Source of the DNA: Henricia sp. BOLD:AAB3569
Lineage: Eukaryota; Echinodermata; Asteroidea; Spinulosida; Echinasteridae
DNA: 64,000 nt
Reading direction: 5' to 3'
Assembly (NCBI GenBank): GCA_037783545.1
Contig: JBBELK010000307.1
Location: forward strand, 248,001 to 312,000
Shown: positions 10,540 to 22,424 of the stretch, piece by piece
Position numbering within the stretch: position 1 is the first letter of the stretch
How the letters are laid out: each line of letters begins with the position of its first letter
The notes under the pieces: generated by a model
The model's input: the letters and a program-made list of their open reading frames with translations, nothing else
Database searches by the model: none
What the model was told of the DNA's origin: nothing
Translations under genes and position numbers: made by a program

Positions 10540-12179
10540 TGTACCCCACCTAATACAATGCATTGCCTAAACTTGTCATACTGTCTTCACTAGTCTACGT
10601 CATGGTCTACATGTGTTATGTGGTATGCAAGCGATCGCATGGACCGGGGAGCAGTCTAGGCCAAGTATTGTTCGCGGGGTACAATAGACCCTTTCACTAA
10701 TAAATTCAAATTTTATGCGCGCATGTGCATAACGGACGTGGTAGGCGGAAGTGAATTGAGTCGATTTTACGTACACGTGCATGTTTATATGGCGAGTAAC
10801 GCCTTTGGCCGTTTCAAACTCGTAAAACGCGGTGAATTTGTGTTTTTGACACAACATAACAACTGGTAATATAGAGTTCAGATACAGATTCAACCTACTG
10901 AGTATCTGTATTGGGCTTACATGGGCGTCTAGGGGTGAAAATTTTGAGATAACTGTCGAAAATATGTGGTTACAGTATTGCGTGAAGCCGTGCGTGCATG
11001 GCGTCGCCAGTCATGGGATGCGTAGAATGTGCTTGGAAATTTGCGAGCAAACCACGTGACTCGTGAGAGGATTCCAAAGACGTTATAACGAACAGCAATC
11101 AGCTGGCGCATAGACTAGTTCCCTGTCCGCACTATGCAATGTCGACCGCGCGCACGTACACGAACCAAACAACGTGAGAACGTCTTTCACAAAGACTAAT
11201 TAGACCGTATTTAAGCGTGTCCAGATCACCTTTTTGACCCACTTGTTTTTTTGTCCATGGGTGTTGAGATTTTCATATATACCATATATCAATTGTCATA
11301 TTTTTATAAATCCGTATACATGTACGTGTATCTTCAAGGATATCTTCAAAAACCACCGATGCTTTGTAAACCTTTTTATCTGGTTCCATAAATCAGTGCA
11401 GTAATTACACCAAAGGTTTTGCACCCACATCAAAATTAGTTATTGCAAATTTGGTTATTTTTGGGAGGTCTTTTAAATTGTAGCCTAAATGTTTGTTGGG
11501 TTGAAACGAAATCAATTTGCTGAATATTCTCTCTTAATGCCGGCCTCACTTTATATTACCTCTAGTTTTACTTTTGTTCTTCTCCTTCAAGTCCCGAAGA
11601 CAAAGCGCACAGTTTCCTTTTGTGTGTTTTTGGGCCACTTGCAAAGTTTTGATCATCATGAAACCTAGTCGCAACAAAAACTTCATAACAAAGAATTATC
11701 ACGAAACAATACGTCATTATGACGTCATCAGTTGTCAGATTCCATTAAGCGTCTGAAATTTAATGTCTTCAATACTTAAGAACTGTAAAAACAAATTCGA
11801 CTGAAATACGATCAGAATTCTTTTACCACTGACATCTTCAATTTATGCATAGACGTTGACCTTTGACCCAATTCCCTGTTGGTTAAACAGATCTTGCCTT
11901 CCTGTTTGAACGTTTAACGGTGCTAAGGTTTGACAAGGGTGGGGGTCAAATAATGTGACGATGACCTTTGACTTCTTTAACTTCTGGTCGAAACTGGGGG
12001 AAATATATTTATTGTAGTTTGAAAATGATGAGGTGCAGAGAGATGGGGTCAATTGTGTTCGTGTCCGACCCCCTCAGCTTTCGCAAAATGAAAGTGCTGA
12101 CGTCATTGTGCGAAGGAGCATTTTTGGTTTATTACATAAACTATATATAAATATTTTCTAAACGTATTGAAAAAAATGT
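10540..12179. other. Unassigned intergenic sequence
   Basis: Nothing gene-like is recognised. Single TGACGTCA octamers occur near 11719 and 12099, and the flanks near 11560-12110 are similar in phrasing to the 15-28 kb block. This may be a decayed outlying unit of that block. Confidence 0.35.
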
Positions 12180-12420
12180 CAATGGAAAAGCTTTTAAAGC
12201 CAATTTTACTTCACCAATTGACAAGAAAAACCTGCATAAAAGTGTTCATAGCAATAGTAACAAACACTATATGATATCTTTGTTGGGGAAATCGCCAACT
12301 TAATTAAGGTGGATTTAACTTTTTTGTTATTCATCAATTCATACACACACAAATGCATGGATTTTTCAGGTTTTCTGAAGTATTACTGCATTTATCCTTT
12401 AGTTATAATGCTGTTATTAT
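12180..12420 (+). repeat. Dispersed repeat family A, copy 2
   Basis: It shares the order of motifs with 3298-3620: TTTTACTTCACCAATTGACA, AGTGTTCATAGCAATAGTAA, CACACAAATGCATGG and AAGTATTACTGCATTTATC. It is diverged and non-coding. Confidence 0.65.
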
Positions 12421-12424
12421 TATT

Positions 12425-12752
12425 AATACAATTACTATCAATGCTAGAATAGGGCGACAAATCGTGTGTAAAAAAGCTATATTAGGGCGACCTGCTCAAT
12501 AGGGCGAAATTTTGGTGTCGCCCTAATATTTTTGAGTTTAAAATTAATTTTGTTAGGTCAAAAAACATTTTTTTTAGGTCGAGAACCATTTTTATCGGGA
12601 CTGGAGTTGTTTCTCTTCGGTCTGTGACCATCTCCGGAAGCTTTGGGTAAAAAAATAAGGTGTCATTTTGAGTGACTCTTGCCGAAATTTCGGTGGTCCC
12701 CGGCGAGAGTCTTGCCGAAATGTCGCCCCATTGCGGCATTCAGAGTAGTTTA
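12425..12752 (-). repeat. Dispersed repeat family C (GGGCGACA), copy 1
   Basis: This is a roughly 325-bp unit with several GGGCGAC and GTCGCCCTA words. An inverted copy at 37851-38175 matches it nearly end to end, including TTTACCCAAAGCTTCC and GGTGGTCCCCGG. The second copy lies less than 100 bases upstream of the METAP1D start codon. Confidence 0.85.
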
Positions 12753-12780
12753 AATTATTATTATTATTATTATTTCTTTC

Positions 12781-13109
12781 TGGTATTCACACCAATGATT
12801 CCTCTATAGTGCTCATTGCACTGTCACTCGCAAGCGTGAGGAAACCCATGAAGAATTATAATTAGAAATGGCCAGAGACACCGGGGAATCCCCTCGCTTG
12901 CTCTTCACGAAAGAATGCTCTGGGATCTTTAGAGTTCGTTACCTAACACACTGGACCAACGGCTTTACATCCCTTCCGAAGGATGGAGCAAGTGTGGTTG
13001 AGTGTCTTGCCTAAGGGCACAGGTACCGCAGCCGGATTCGAACCCGCAACCCCAAGTTGTCACCTATGATTGCGAGTCAATGACCCAAACCGCTCGGCCA
13101 CGGTTCCCG
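12781..13109 (-). mobile_element. tRNA-derived SINE, copy 1
   Basis: Read on the minus strand, the head (from 13109) carries CCGTGGCCGAGCGGTTTGGG and GGGTTCGAATCC. These are A-box- and B-box-like internal RNA polymerase III promoter elements of a tRNA. The body contains CATCCTTCGGAAGGGATGT and CCAGTGTGTTAGG and ends near ATTATTATT. Related copies lie at 58136-58389 and 60897-61108 on the same strand. The head keeps tRNA-like boxes but the whole is a retroposon, not a tRNA gene. Confidence 0.8.
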
Positions 13110-13234
13110 TTTTCGGTAAACGTTTTCCAACAATGTAATCTTTAAAGGTGCGGTATTTGGATAATTATGTTGAATACTGAGCTGCGTGTGGTGTGACGTT
13201 CTAAACAAAATTAAAAGAGTCCTGCTGTGCTCTT

Positions 13235-13678
13235 TTAAAGACGGAGGTTCGTCAATGCGCGACAGACAATTTCGTGCCACGAATTTCACCGCGCCCCATC
13301 CCTTGCCCTGACAGCCGCTCTTACGGTCCCAGAGGGTGTAGGGCCATGGTGCAGGCTAATAGCTTCGTCCATTCTGCAAATAGGGTGTGTATCTTTTCGA
13401 AATAAACTTTTTATCACAGAAAACACACCCTTTGTAAATTCATGACATTTAGTTTCAGCCATATTCACATTATATTACAGATATGGTCACATTTTCCTAC
13501 AACTAAGCGCGCGCGCGTGATTTGATTATAGCATGTACACTGTGGCGAGCTCACATAAACAATAAGCCCCCACCTCTGGGATTGTAAGAGCGTGCTGCCC
13601 TACTCGGGCAAGGTATGGAGCGCGGTTAAATTCGTGGCACGAATTTGTTCGTTGTGTATTGACGAGCCTCGTCTTTAA
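13235..13678. mobile_element. TTAA-flanked MITE, family T2
   Basis: TTAA stands at both ends (13235-13238 and 13675-13678). Imperfect TIRs of about 70 bp begin AAAGACGGAGGTTCGTCAAT, against ATTGACGAGCCTCGTCTTT at the right, and contain TTCGTGCCACGAATTT in both arms. The interior is non-coding. Confidence 0.75.
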
Positions 13679-13705
13679 TCAATGATATTTCCCATGCATG
13701 CATGC

Positions 13706-13965
13706 CTTCCTTTTTGTGAGACGCCGACGGCGGTAGGCCTATTTCTTTGCATGCAATTTGTTTTCAAATCTAGTTTTTTTTTTTTTCTTTTACTGCAAAA
13801 ACGTACACAATTTGTTGGCTCATCAGGCTCTCGATTTAAAATTTATTAATATTACAATATGCAATAAAACTAACATTTTCCGATTTTTAAATAATATAAA
13901 TTTAATGTGTAATAAACTACAAATAGCACAGCGTGATTAGTAATAAATATAATGATTTTTAATAA
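13706..13965 (+). repeat. Dispersed repeat family B, copy 2
   Basis: This is a direct, diverged copy of 8290-8565. It shares CTTCCTTTTTGTGAGACGCC, TACTGCAAAAACGTAC and TTTTTAAATAATAT. It adjoins the TTAA element at 13235-13678. Confidence 0.7.
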
Positions 13966-14287
13966 ATTAAATACGTAATGTTGTTTTCCATGCAAGAACG
14001 TAGTAACGAGCAACCAAAGAAACGCACATTTTCAGTTTAATAAAACCTTTAAAATTTCTGTTGTAATTAAGTTGACACCAATATATTCACATAACAGCTT
14101 CATATATGTACAGGCATGTAGGACTGCATAAAGCTTGCTGAAAATTCCCACTCTCAAACGAAAGTAGAGAATTGTTTCCCGTTCTTTTGTTGCTCGGTAT
14201 ACTTTGTATGATTGTATAGCTGTGTTTTTGATAAAATAGGTTTTACAAAAATATCCCATAGGCTATACATTTTTTTGTATACATTGG

Positions 14288-14599
14288 TTTTCTTTTATTT
14301 ATGAGTTAAGAAACGTATTTCTACATTTGTGTAAATGGCAATTCCATAATTTAAGATTTGCATTTCAGAGACTTTGAGGGCTTGTAATGCTTCACGTATT
14401 CAAGTTGTTATATTTTAAAGACATGTTCTTTTAGCATCTTTGATTTTCTTTTATTTATGAGTTAAGAAACGTATTTCTAAATTTGTGTAAATGGCAATTC
14501 CATAAATTAAGATTTGCATTTCAGAGACTTTGAGGGCTTGTAATGCTTCACGTATTCAAGTTGTTATATTTCAAAGCCATGTTCTTCTAGCATCTTTGA
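14288..14599 (+). repeat. Tandem duplication, 156-bp period
   Basis: Two nearly identical units, 14288-14443 and 14444-14599, each start TTTTCTTTTATTTATGAG and contain GACTTTGAGGGCTTGTAATG. An inverted partial copy lies at about 14762-14812, so the three pieces can fold into a hairpin. Non-coding. Confidence 0.85.
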
Positions 14600-15229
14600 T
14601 GGAAGTGTAATTCCTGAAAAACTTATTGTAATGCCATTCCAGCTCAATAAGCGAGGTACGTTCAAAAAAACATCGGTTTCGAGTACATGTACGTCCGAAA
14701 CCGGGGGTTTTGTGGACCTATATTTATATGCTTGCTGAGAATGGGATCACAATTTTCAGGAAGCAGTACAAGCCCTCAAAGTCTCTAAAATGCAAATCTG
14801 AATTTATGGAATTTCCCTATAATTGTTTTTGCGGCAATGCGTATAAGGAATTGGGGACTGCAGCCGAAGTCGTTACACTCAAACTGTGACATAGGCATAT
14901 CTAAGGTTTAATGTACTTTATAGGCCTACCCTTAAAACATAAGAAAACTATGTGGTTCCTTGTCTCTATAGTTTCTTGACTTTACTCCTGGTGAAAACAA
15001 AATATCCTCACACATTGGGGATTTTGTAGGATCACGGAATAAAAACAAATTTCTCGGATTTGCACCCGACGGGGACAGACATGCAGACTAATTAAATTTT
15101 GCAAATCAATTGAATGGGCTATGTCACTGTTGGAGTACAACAGCATTTTAGCTAAAACCCTCACACTCAATCATCTGCTACTTAATATAAATGTAATGGC
15201 ATAAGCCAGTCCTGTATGTGAATGCTGGA

Positions 15230-15313
15230 CAACTATACCCGAGACAACTTGAACCCGAGACAACTCGAACCCGAGACAACTCGTACCCGAGACAACTCGC
15301 ACCCGAGACAACT
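15230..15313 (+). repeat. Minisatellite, ACCCGAGACAACTCGT unit
   Basis: About five tandem copies of a roughly 16-bp unit (ACCCGAGACAACTCG plus one or two bases) lie here. The same unit occurs in reverse complement at about 28695-28795, on the other side of the 15.3-28.2 kb repeat block. The ORF through it is a repeat artefact. Confidence 0.85.
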
Positions 15314-16412
15314 CGTATACCCCTTTTTAGGTGATCGGGCCAACAGCCCGATCACCTATTACTCTCGTACGATTTCTTTGTCTTTTTGGCCTTTTCGCTT
15401 TGCGGCGAAAAAGCCTTAGTTTTCGTTTTTATTTTTTGGCTTTTTCGCTTTGAGCGAAAAAGCCTTTGTTTTCGTTCTGATTTTTTTTTTTTCCGTTTTC
15501 TTCTGATTTTTTTCTTATAGACAAAGCGCATAGGCGTTGTCGGCGCTTTTTAAGGTTGTTCCCAAACATTGATCTTAACCAAACTTGGTCACATCAAAGA
15601 CATAGTATAAGAGGTGTGCACCCAAGAATGGCTGCATTGTGACGTCATCCGTTACGTCATTATAACACTTTAAAAATGCCTAAAAAGCCGAAAATGACCA
15701 AAATATGCACATTTTAAAACGATTCCCTTGCCAAAACCGCGTGACGCAGGATCTTTACATTTGGCAGACATATAGATCAGATCCTAGCCTACATTGTTCT
15801 TAGTGTAGGCATTTTCATCTGACCCTTCCTTCTGGCCAAAGTTCAGCCAAGTCAACATTTCCGTTAATACAGGTTGGATTTAAAAAAAACGAAACCGAGA
15901 TATTATTGCTAATTGTAACTAAAATAGGGCGCGTATGAATGAACAGGAGATATCATCTGTTTGGGTTGAATCTCCTCTTTAAAATGACACCATGATCATG
16001 TCATTATGTTTTCGGTTGACTGAGCAGTGACCAGTGTTATGCCAGGGGCCTAGTTTTATATTTGACCGTTCTCAATGCGAGCAAACGTCGCAGAAATTAA
16101 TTTTTACCGTAGCTGTCTATTCCGTGTGCCCCGTGTGACACGGCGCCCACCGAGACGCTGACACGGCAACTACTTGCGTGGAAGCAGTCTTTTAACTGTG
16201 TCTACCACGGACGTGTAATTCTACAGAAGATGGTTTAACAAAAGGACAGTAAGTAGGATACAATCTTCTATGTTATTTCAGTCTTATTTAAGAGAGTCCA
16301 CTCTCTACAAGAAAGTAATTGTATGTTAATTTGAGGGAATGTCGTAGTTTTGCCGTGAAGCATTCATTCCAATGTTTGTTTTCTTCCTTTTAGGTCTAGT
16401 AAGGTGCAAAGC

Positions 16413-17258
16413 TTAAAGGAACACACCTTCTTTGTTGGGCTATTTTGGGCTCGAAATAGACCCATACATTATTCTGAAGCGCATTCGAGAGTAAATTAGA
16501 TATATCCTGAAAAGACGCCGTCAAATTTAGCCGTTTTTGAGCACGTTTGAAAAATCCAAGGTCACGTGACTTTTCGGAACCAAATTCTGGTTCCGAAAAG
16601 TCACGTGGTCTTGTGAGTTAGTTGTATTTCCAGCCGTATAAAAGTTTGTTACTGCAGAACTGCACCAAATTCAACTCTGATTTCCCCCCAATATTTATAA
16701 GTAATTCACAAAAGAGAGACTATTTATACAGGTATGAAACAAAGTTAAACATAAGTATGAAAATTCAAACATAATTGTTTGTTTCGAGAGTCCGGAGAAC
16801 GGGAGCGAGCGCGTGCTACGGCAGGCTACCGTGGAGTGTAGAAATTTGCCCCGCGCAGTACACGGCAAATAGCCTGAGTGCACATACACACGGAAGGGCG
16901 TGTTGCTTCGGTGCACGTACGTTCGTGAAGAAAAAACATGATGCCAACTCCTCAAAAGAAAACGGAAATTCCTATTCGGTCGTCCGGGCTGTCCAGTGAA
17001 ATCGTGAGCAGAAAATTGGAGATATCCTGAGCAGGAGAAGAGCGAATCGTTTGTGACAAAAGTCGTGAGGCTCTCGCGTAGTTGCAACGGCTGGTAAAGC
17101 GTATAACCCGTCTTTTGACCGTTTTCGTTATTTTTGCACTTCTTTAGTAAATTACGGGATATTTTGATGAAATTTTTTCGCAACGACCATCAAAAAAGTA
17201 TTGTCAATGCTGCTACATCACTAAATCATGTAAACAGTAGGCAGGTGTGTACCTTTAA
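16413..17258. mobile_element. TTAA-flanked element inserted in the block, family T3
   Basis: TTAA flanks inverted termini AAAGGAACACACCT at the left and AGGTGTGTACCTTTAA at the right. The surrounding sequence at 15848-16412 and about 17270-17465 is continuous in a second copy at 20610-21305 that lacks this segment. That makes it a dated insertion. Inside is a hairpin at 16561-16610 with CACGTGAC stems. Overlapping short frames (16695-17183 minus, 16775-16999 plus) show no known domain. Confidence 0.85.
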
Positions 17259-18690
17259 TATAGGTCTGATATCATTAAGTCATTGTCAGGATTTTAATGA
17301 ACCGTCTTCAACAAATCTAATTAAGAAAGTGTTCCTTCTTGGCCAAACTCTTTTCAATCTTAACAAATTATGTGCTCTGATTTCTGCCTTTGATGACTAA
17401 TATATGTAGGCCTATATCAGTTTTTCGAGTAAACATCGGATTTCCATCCCAAATGTGAACAAAACAAAACAATTAACAATCCTTTTTCGCTGACTGCATC
17501 GTGAGACAGCAGATGAAAATTACCAAAATATGCACTTTTTAAAATGTTTCCCTCTATAAAACCACATGATCCAGGGTCTTCATATTTAGCAGACATTATA
17601 TATCAGATCATGGGCTACAATTTGCTTGGTGGAGTCATTTTCATATGATTCCTCCGGCCTGGGTCAATTAAAGGCCAAAGTTCAGCCAAGTCAAAATTTG
17701 CGTAAAACAATGCATAAGCCACCAAATGTCGACTTCCGTACGTGACCGGCAGAGGGCGCCATTCATAAACTACGGTGATGCACAGACCTATAAACCTATA
17801 GACCAACGATCGTGCATTGAAAATCGTGACTTGGAAAAGTATGGGCAAATGACACAATGGGCTGCATGAGCTAACCGCGCAGGTTTAAAGCGCTCACGGC
17901 TATTCCAAAACGCGCGTACGCCGTGTGTATTGTACGCGCTCCTATGAAGTATGGGCGATGGACGCACGACGCTCGCAAAGCGGACTGACAGCGCGCACGA
18001 GAATTGAAATTGTCATGCTTCCAAACTACTTCTAAAAAAAATAATAGTACATATCACCAAGTAACAATATGGTAACATTTCGTGAAGTGTGGTGAAGTGT
18101 GACGTAAGTTACCATGGTAATTGGGTCTAAACGTTCGCTGCTATTCTGAATCGTCCATCGGTAAAGCGTAGGGAAACAGTTCACTGGTTTAACTGTAGAT
18201 CCAGTAACCATGGCAACACATAAAGGGTGACGTTTTTACTTTAGTAGTCTATTCGCTGGCAGAGTGTGACGTCAATTTGCGCGCGTTAATTCAATAAAAA
18301 TTCATAAACAATTAATATATTACACATGCCATTTTAATATACATGTAGGCCTAGCATCTAAAAGCAAATTCAAACCTTGTCTGCATCACCCAGCTAAGCT
18401 CCATATTGTACTTTAAATCTGCTGTTGTAATCCCGTAACTATATAGCCATTAATTATCGCTTTACGGTTACCGTAACTATAGCGACTGCGTAGTGGTTCT
18501 GAATCAGTTGCATCACCAAATACACACGCAGCGGCACGCATAGTGCACGCATAGTGCACGCGACGTACCCGACGATAACGTCCGGACGTGCATTCGGGTA
18601 ACTTCGGGAACCTTTGCAAAAAGGAGCAATCCCTCCTGTTTCAATATGGCGGGCAAACGTGTACATCTTACACGTGTACATCATACGGAG

Positions 18691-18980
18691 CGCGTGTGGT
18701 CTAGTGGGTATGAAGCGGGACTTCAAATCAGAGGTTGGGGGTTCGAACCCCACTTCGACCAGCGTGTCTGTGTCCCTAGGCAAGGCACTTAATCCCAGTT
18801 GCATCGTAAACCCAAGCGATATATGGGAAGCTGTTAAGGGGAATGCCACGATGTAACTGCTGATAGTGTTGAAGCGAAATGGTTCTGGTGATTCCCTGAT
18901 GGCAGCGGTAATAATGGTAACATCACCTTGAGCACCCTGCAGGGTGGATATGTGCGCTATATAAATCTCATTATTATTTA
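18691..18980 (+). mobile_element. tRNA-derived SINE with microsatellite tail
   Basis: The head has GTGTGGTCTAGTGGGTATGA (A-box-like) and GGGGGTTCGAACCCCAC (B box with its stem). The body has CTAGGCAAGGCACTTAATCC, and the end is GTGCGCTATATAAATCTC followed by ATTATTATT. This order of tRNA head, body and short tandem tail is that of a classical SINE. It lies inside the repeat block. Confidence 0.88.
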
Positions 18981-19540
18981 GATGCTCACATGCTTTGACC
19001 TTTGACCTTATTCCCGATTGGTCAAACAGACTCTGCCTTGTAGTTTGAACGTGTTCAGAGCTAGTCTACTGTGTTATGGTTCAACTAGGGTAGGGTATTC
19101 AAAAATATGGTGTTGATCTTTGACCTTGCTCACTTCCGGGAGAAACCGGAAGTGCATTTAAATAAACCTATTTTGTAAAAGTGGTCAACGATGCCGAGAT
19201 CGGGTTGGCAGTGTTAGTGTCTAAGGTAAATGCTTTCCAAAAAAGTCCCCTCTAGCGGCGAAATTAACAAATCTTAAAATGACCCTTTCATAGCAATGTT
19301 TGCGCAATTAAGCCCATAGTGGTGATAATAGAGTACGTCGACCACCAAACATGTCTGTGTTGTTAAAACATTGATTACGTCATCAGTCCTTTAAAGGTAA
19401 CGCATTAAAGGTTAATATTTTTTAGGTTAAATAGTTGATATGTTAACATCTAATTTTACAAGGTAAGCATGCTCATTTTTCAAGTTAAAAAAAATGTGAA
19501 AAAGCCCTACGCCCTGTTCATAGAACAGACGTAGCTCTAG

Positions 19541-22424
19541 TTTTTTTCTTCTGATTTTTTTCCAATAGACAAAGCGCATAGGCGTTGTCGGCCCTTTTTC
19601 AGGTTGTTCCCAAACATTGATCTTAACCAAACTTGGTCACATCAAAGACATAGTATAAGAGGTGTGCACCCAAGAATGGCTTCATTGTGACGTCATCCGT
19701 TACGTCATTATAACACTTTAAAAATGCCTAAAAAGCGGGAAATTGCCAAAATATGGTTCCCTTGCCCAAACCACATGACCCAGGGTTTTCATATTTGGCA
19801 AACATTTAGATCAGATCATGAGCTTCAATGTACTTAGTGTAGGAATTTTCATCTGACCCTTCCTTCCTGGGTCAATCGAAGGTCAAAGTTCAGCCAATTC
19901 AAAAATCACATTGTTTGTATTTGTTTGTACTTATGAAGCAATATTAGCTATTCAACCATGCTTGATTTTCATCAAACTAGGTACAGGCATGGGCCCCATC
20001 ACAAACGTCCACCACCATGTAGAACGTCACCATGACGTCAATGATTACGTAATTATAATAATTTTAAAATGGCACAAAAGTGGATTTTTATCATGAAAAT
20101 TACCAAAATATGCATTTCGTAAACCGCTTCCCTGTATGAACCCACATGACCCAGGGTCTTCATATTTGGCAGACATATATATCAGATCCTAGCCTACAAT
20201 GTTCTTAGTGTAGGCATTTTCATCTGACCCTTCCTTCCTGGGTCAATCGAAGGTCAAAGTTCAGCCAATTAAACAATCACATTGTTTGTATTTTGTTGTA
20301 CTTTTGAAGCAATATTACCTATTAAACTACGCTTGACCTTTATAAAACTAGGTACAGGCATGGGCCCCATCACAAACTTCCACCACCATGTAGAACATCA
20401 CCATGACGTCAATGATTACGTAATTATAATTATTTAAAATTGGCAAAAAAGTGGATTTTCGTCATAAAAATGAGCAAAAAATGCATTTCGTACAATGTTT
20501 CCCTCTATAAAACCACATGACGCAGGGTCTTAATATTTAGCAGACATTGTGTAGTCATTTTCATCTGCCCCTTCCTTCCTGGGTCAATTGAAGGCCAAAG
20601 TTCAGCCAAGTCAACATTTCCGTATATACAGGGTGGATTAAAAAAAACGAAACCGAGATATTATTGCTAATTGTAACTAAAGTAGGGCCCGTATGAATGA
20701 ACAGGAGATATCATCTGTTGGGGCTGAATCTCCTCTTTAAAATGACACCATGATCATGCCATGATGTTTTCGGTTTACTGAGCAGTGACCAGTTTTAGAT
20801 TTGATCGTTCTCTATGCGAGCAAACTTCGCATAAATCAATTTTTACCGTAGATGTCTATTCCGTGTGCCCTATTATATGTGACACGGCGCCGGAAGCAGT
20901 CTTTTAACTGTCTACCACGGACGTGTAATTCAACAGAAGATGGTTTAACAAAAGTTCAGTGAGTAGGATACAATCTTTCATGTTATTTCAGTCTTAAAAT
21001 AAGAGAGTCCACTCTCTACAAGAAAGTAATTGTATGCTATTGAGGGAATGTCATAGTTTTGCCGTGAAGCATTCATTCCAATGTTTGTTTTCTTTCTTTT
21101 TAGGTTTAGTAAGGTGCAAAGCTAGCATTGTTATGATTTTATTGAACCATATTCAACAAATCTAATTACGAAATTGTTCCTTCCTGGCCAAACTCTTTTC
21201 AATCTTAACAAATTATGTGCTCTGATTTCTGCCTTTGATGACTAATATATGTATATCAGTTTTTCGAGTAAACATCGGATTTCCATCCCAAATGTGAACA
21301 AAACAAACTAAAAATGAACAGTTTAATTAAATATTTAAATTAAAATATATACGATTAAACATTCATAACAAATCAGGCACCTATGATCGTGATTCCTGCA
21401 CCATATACGGTCATTAACAAATGTATTTAACTAATGATCTCATATGACCCATGTGGGAATGATCTGGGCAGGAGAACAATGGTTGGCCCATATGGGCCCC
21501 ACATGGGGCGTTGGGTGCAGCCCATACAGGACCTATATGGGGCCCTTATACTTGCACATATGGGGCCAATATGGGCCCCATGTGGGAATGTTACCTGGGT
21601 AATGACGTCATCACGTGTCAGATTAAAGGTGCATGAAAATATTTTAAAATGCAAATTACAACATTGATTCCTTCCCATATACGATCACTAGCAAAGGTCG
21701 TTAATGTATGGCTTTTCCGTTTATTTCTTCTTCTGATTTCCCCCCCCCCCCCCCCCCCCCGCCCCCCATTGACATAACGCATGGGCGTTGTCGGCACTTT
21801 TTGAGGTTGTTCCCAAACTTGAGGTTGTTCTTAAACAAACTTGGTCACATGAAAGACATAGTAGAAGAGGTGTGCACCCAACTATGGCGTCATCATGACG
21901 TCATCAGGTGTAAGTTTAAAGGGGCATGAAATTTAATGTTTCCATATTAAAAAATTCATAAAAAAAATCATCCGTTTGACCTACGATCTTGATTCTTTCG
22001 GCATATACGATCATTAATAAAGGTCTTTCAGATGCCCACATGCCTTGACATTTGACCTCATTCCCTATTGGTCAAACAGACTTTGCCCTGCCATTTGAAA
22101 CTGGTAAGAGGTATTTGGATGGGGTCAAAGGTGTTTGAGTTCGACTAGGGTGGGGTATCCAAAATTACCCTTTCATAGCAGTGTTTGCGCAAATTAGCCC
22201 AATAGTGCTGCTTATAGAGTAAGTCGACCACCAAACATGTCTGTGTGGTTAAAACATTGATGACGTCATCAATCCTTTAAAGGTAACGCATTAAAGGTAA
22301 ACTTTTTTAAAGTTAAATAGTTGATATGCTAACATCTAATTTTGCAAGGTAAGCATGCTCATTTTTTAAGTAAAAAAAATGTGAAAAAGCCCTACGCTCT
22401 GTTCATAGAACAGACGTAGCTCTA
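19541..22424. mobile_element. Composite repeat block, unit 2
   Basis: It begins with the same TTCTTCTGATTTTTTTCC and GACAAAGCGCATAGGCGTTG phrase as at about 15500. It carries subunits at 19600, 19980, 20340 and 21790 that repeat CACATGACCCAGGGTCTTCA and CATCTGACCCTTCCTTCC. It ends with the hairpin 22392-22419, identical in design to that at 19507, then CTCTAT instead of CTCTAG. The segment 20610-21305 is the empty-site copy of the region split by the TTAA element at 16413. No coding is recognised. Confidence 0.55.
21428..21605. repeat. Palindromic CCCATATGGG insertion
   Basis: About 175 bases rich in CCCATATGGG and CCCCACATGGGG words have partly inverted ends (ATGTGGGAATGATCTGGGCA and CATGTGGGAATGTTACCTGG). 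It probably represents a small foldback element inside the block. Confidence 0.55.

Larger units (their letters stand above)
15314..19540. mobile_element. Composite repeat block, unit 1 with Helitron-like end
   Basis: The unit opens with a perfect 13-bp-stem hairpin (15328-15358, TAGGTGATCGGGC). Two GGCTTTTTCGC hairpins follow at 15387-15465, then long non-coding repeats with TGACGTCATC motifs. It closes with a hairpin (19507-19534, CTACG-CTGTTC / GAACAG-CGTAG) and CTAG at 19537-19540, followed by T-rich DNA. Helitrons characteristically end with a hairpin and CTRR before a T. No Rep-helicase coding sequence is visible, so any Helitron here is non-autonomous. Inside are a TTAA element (16413-17258) and a SINE (18691-18980). 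Confidence 0.55.
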
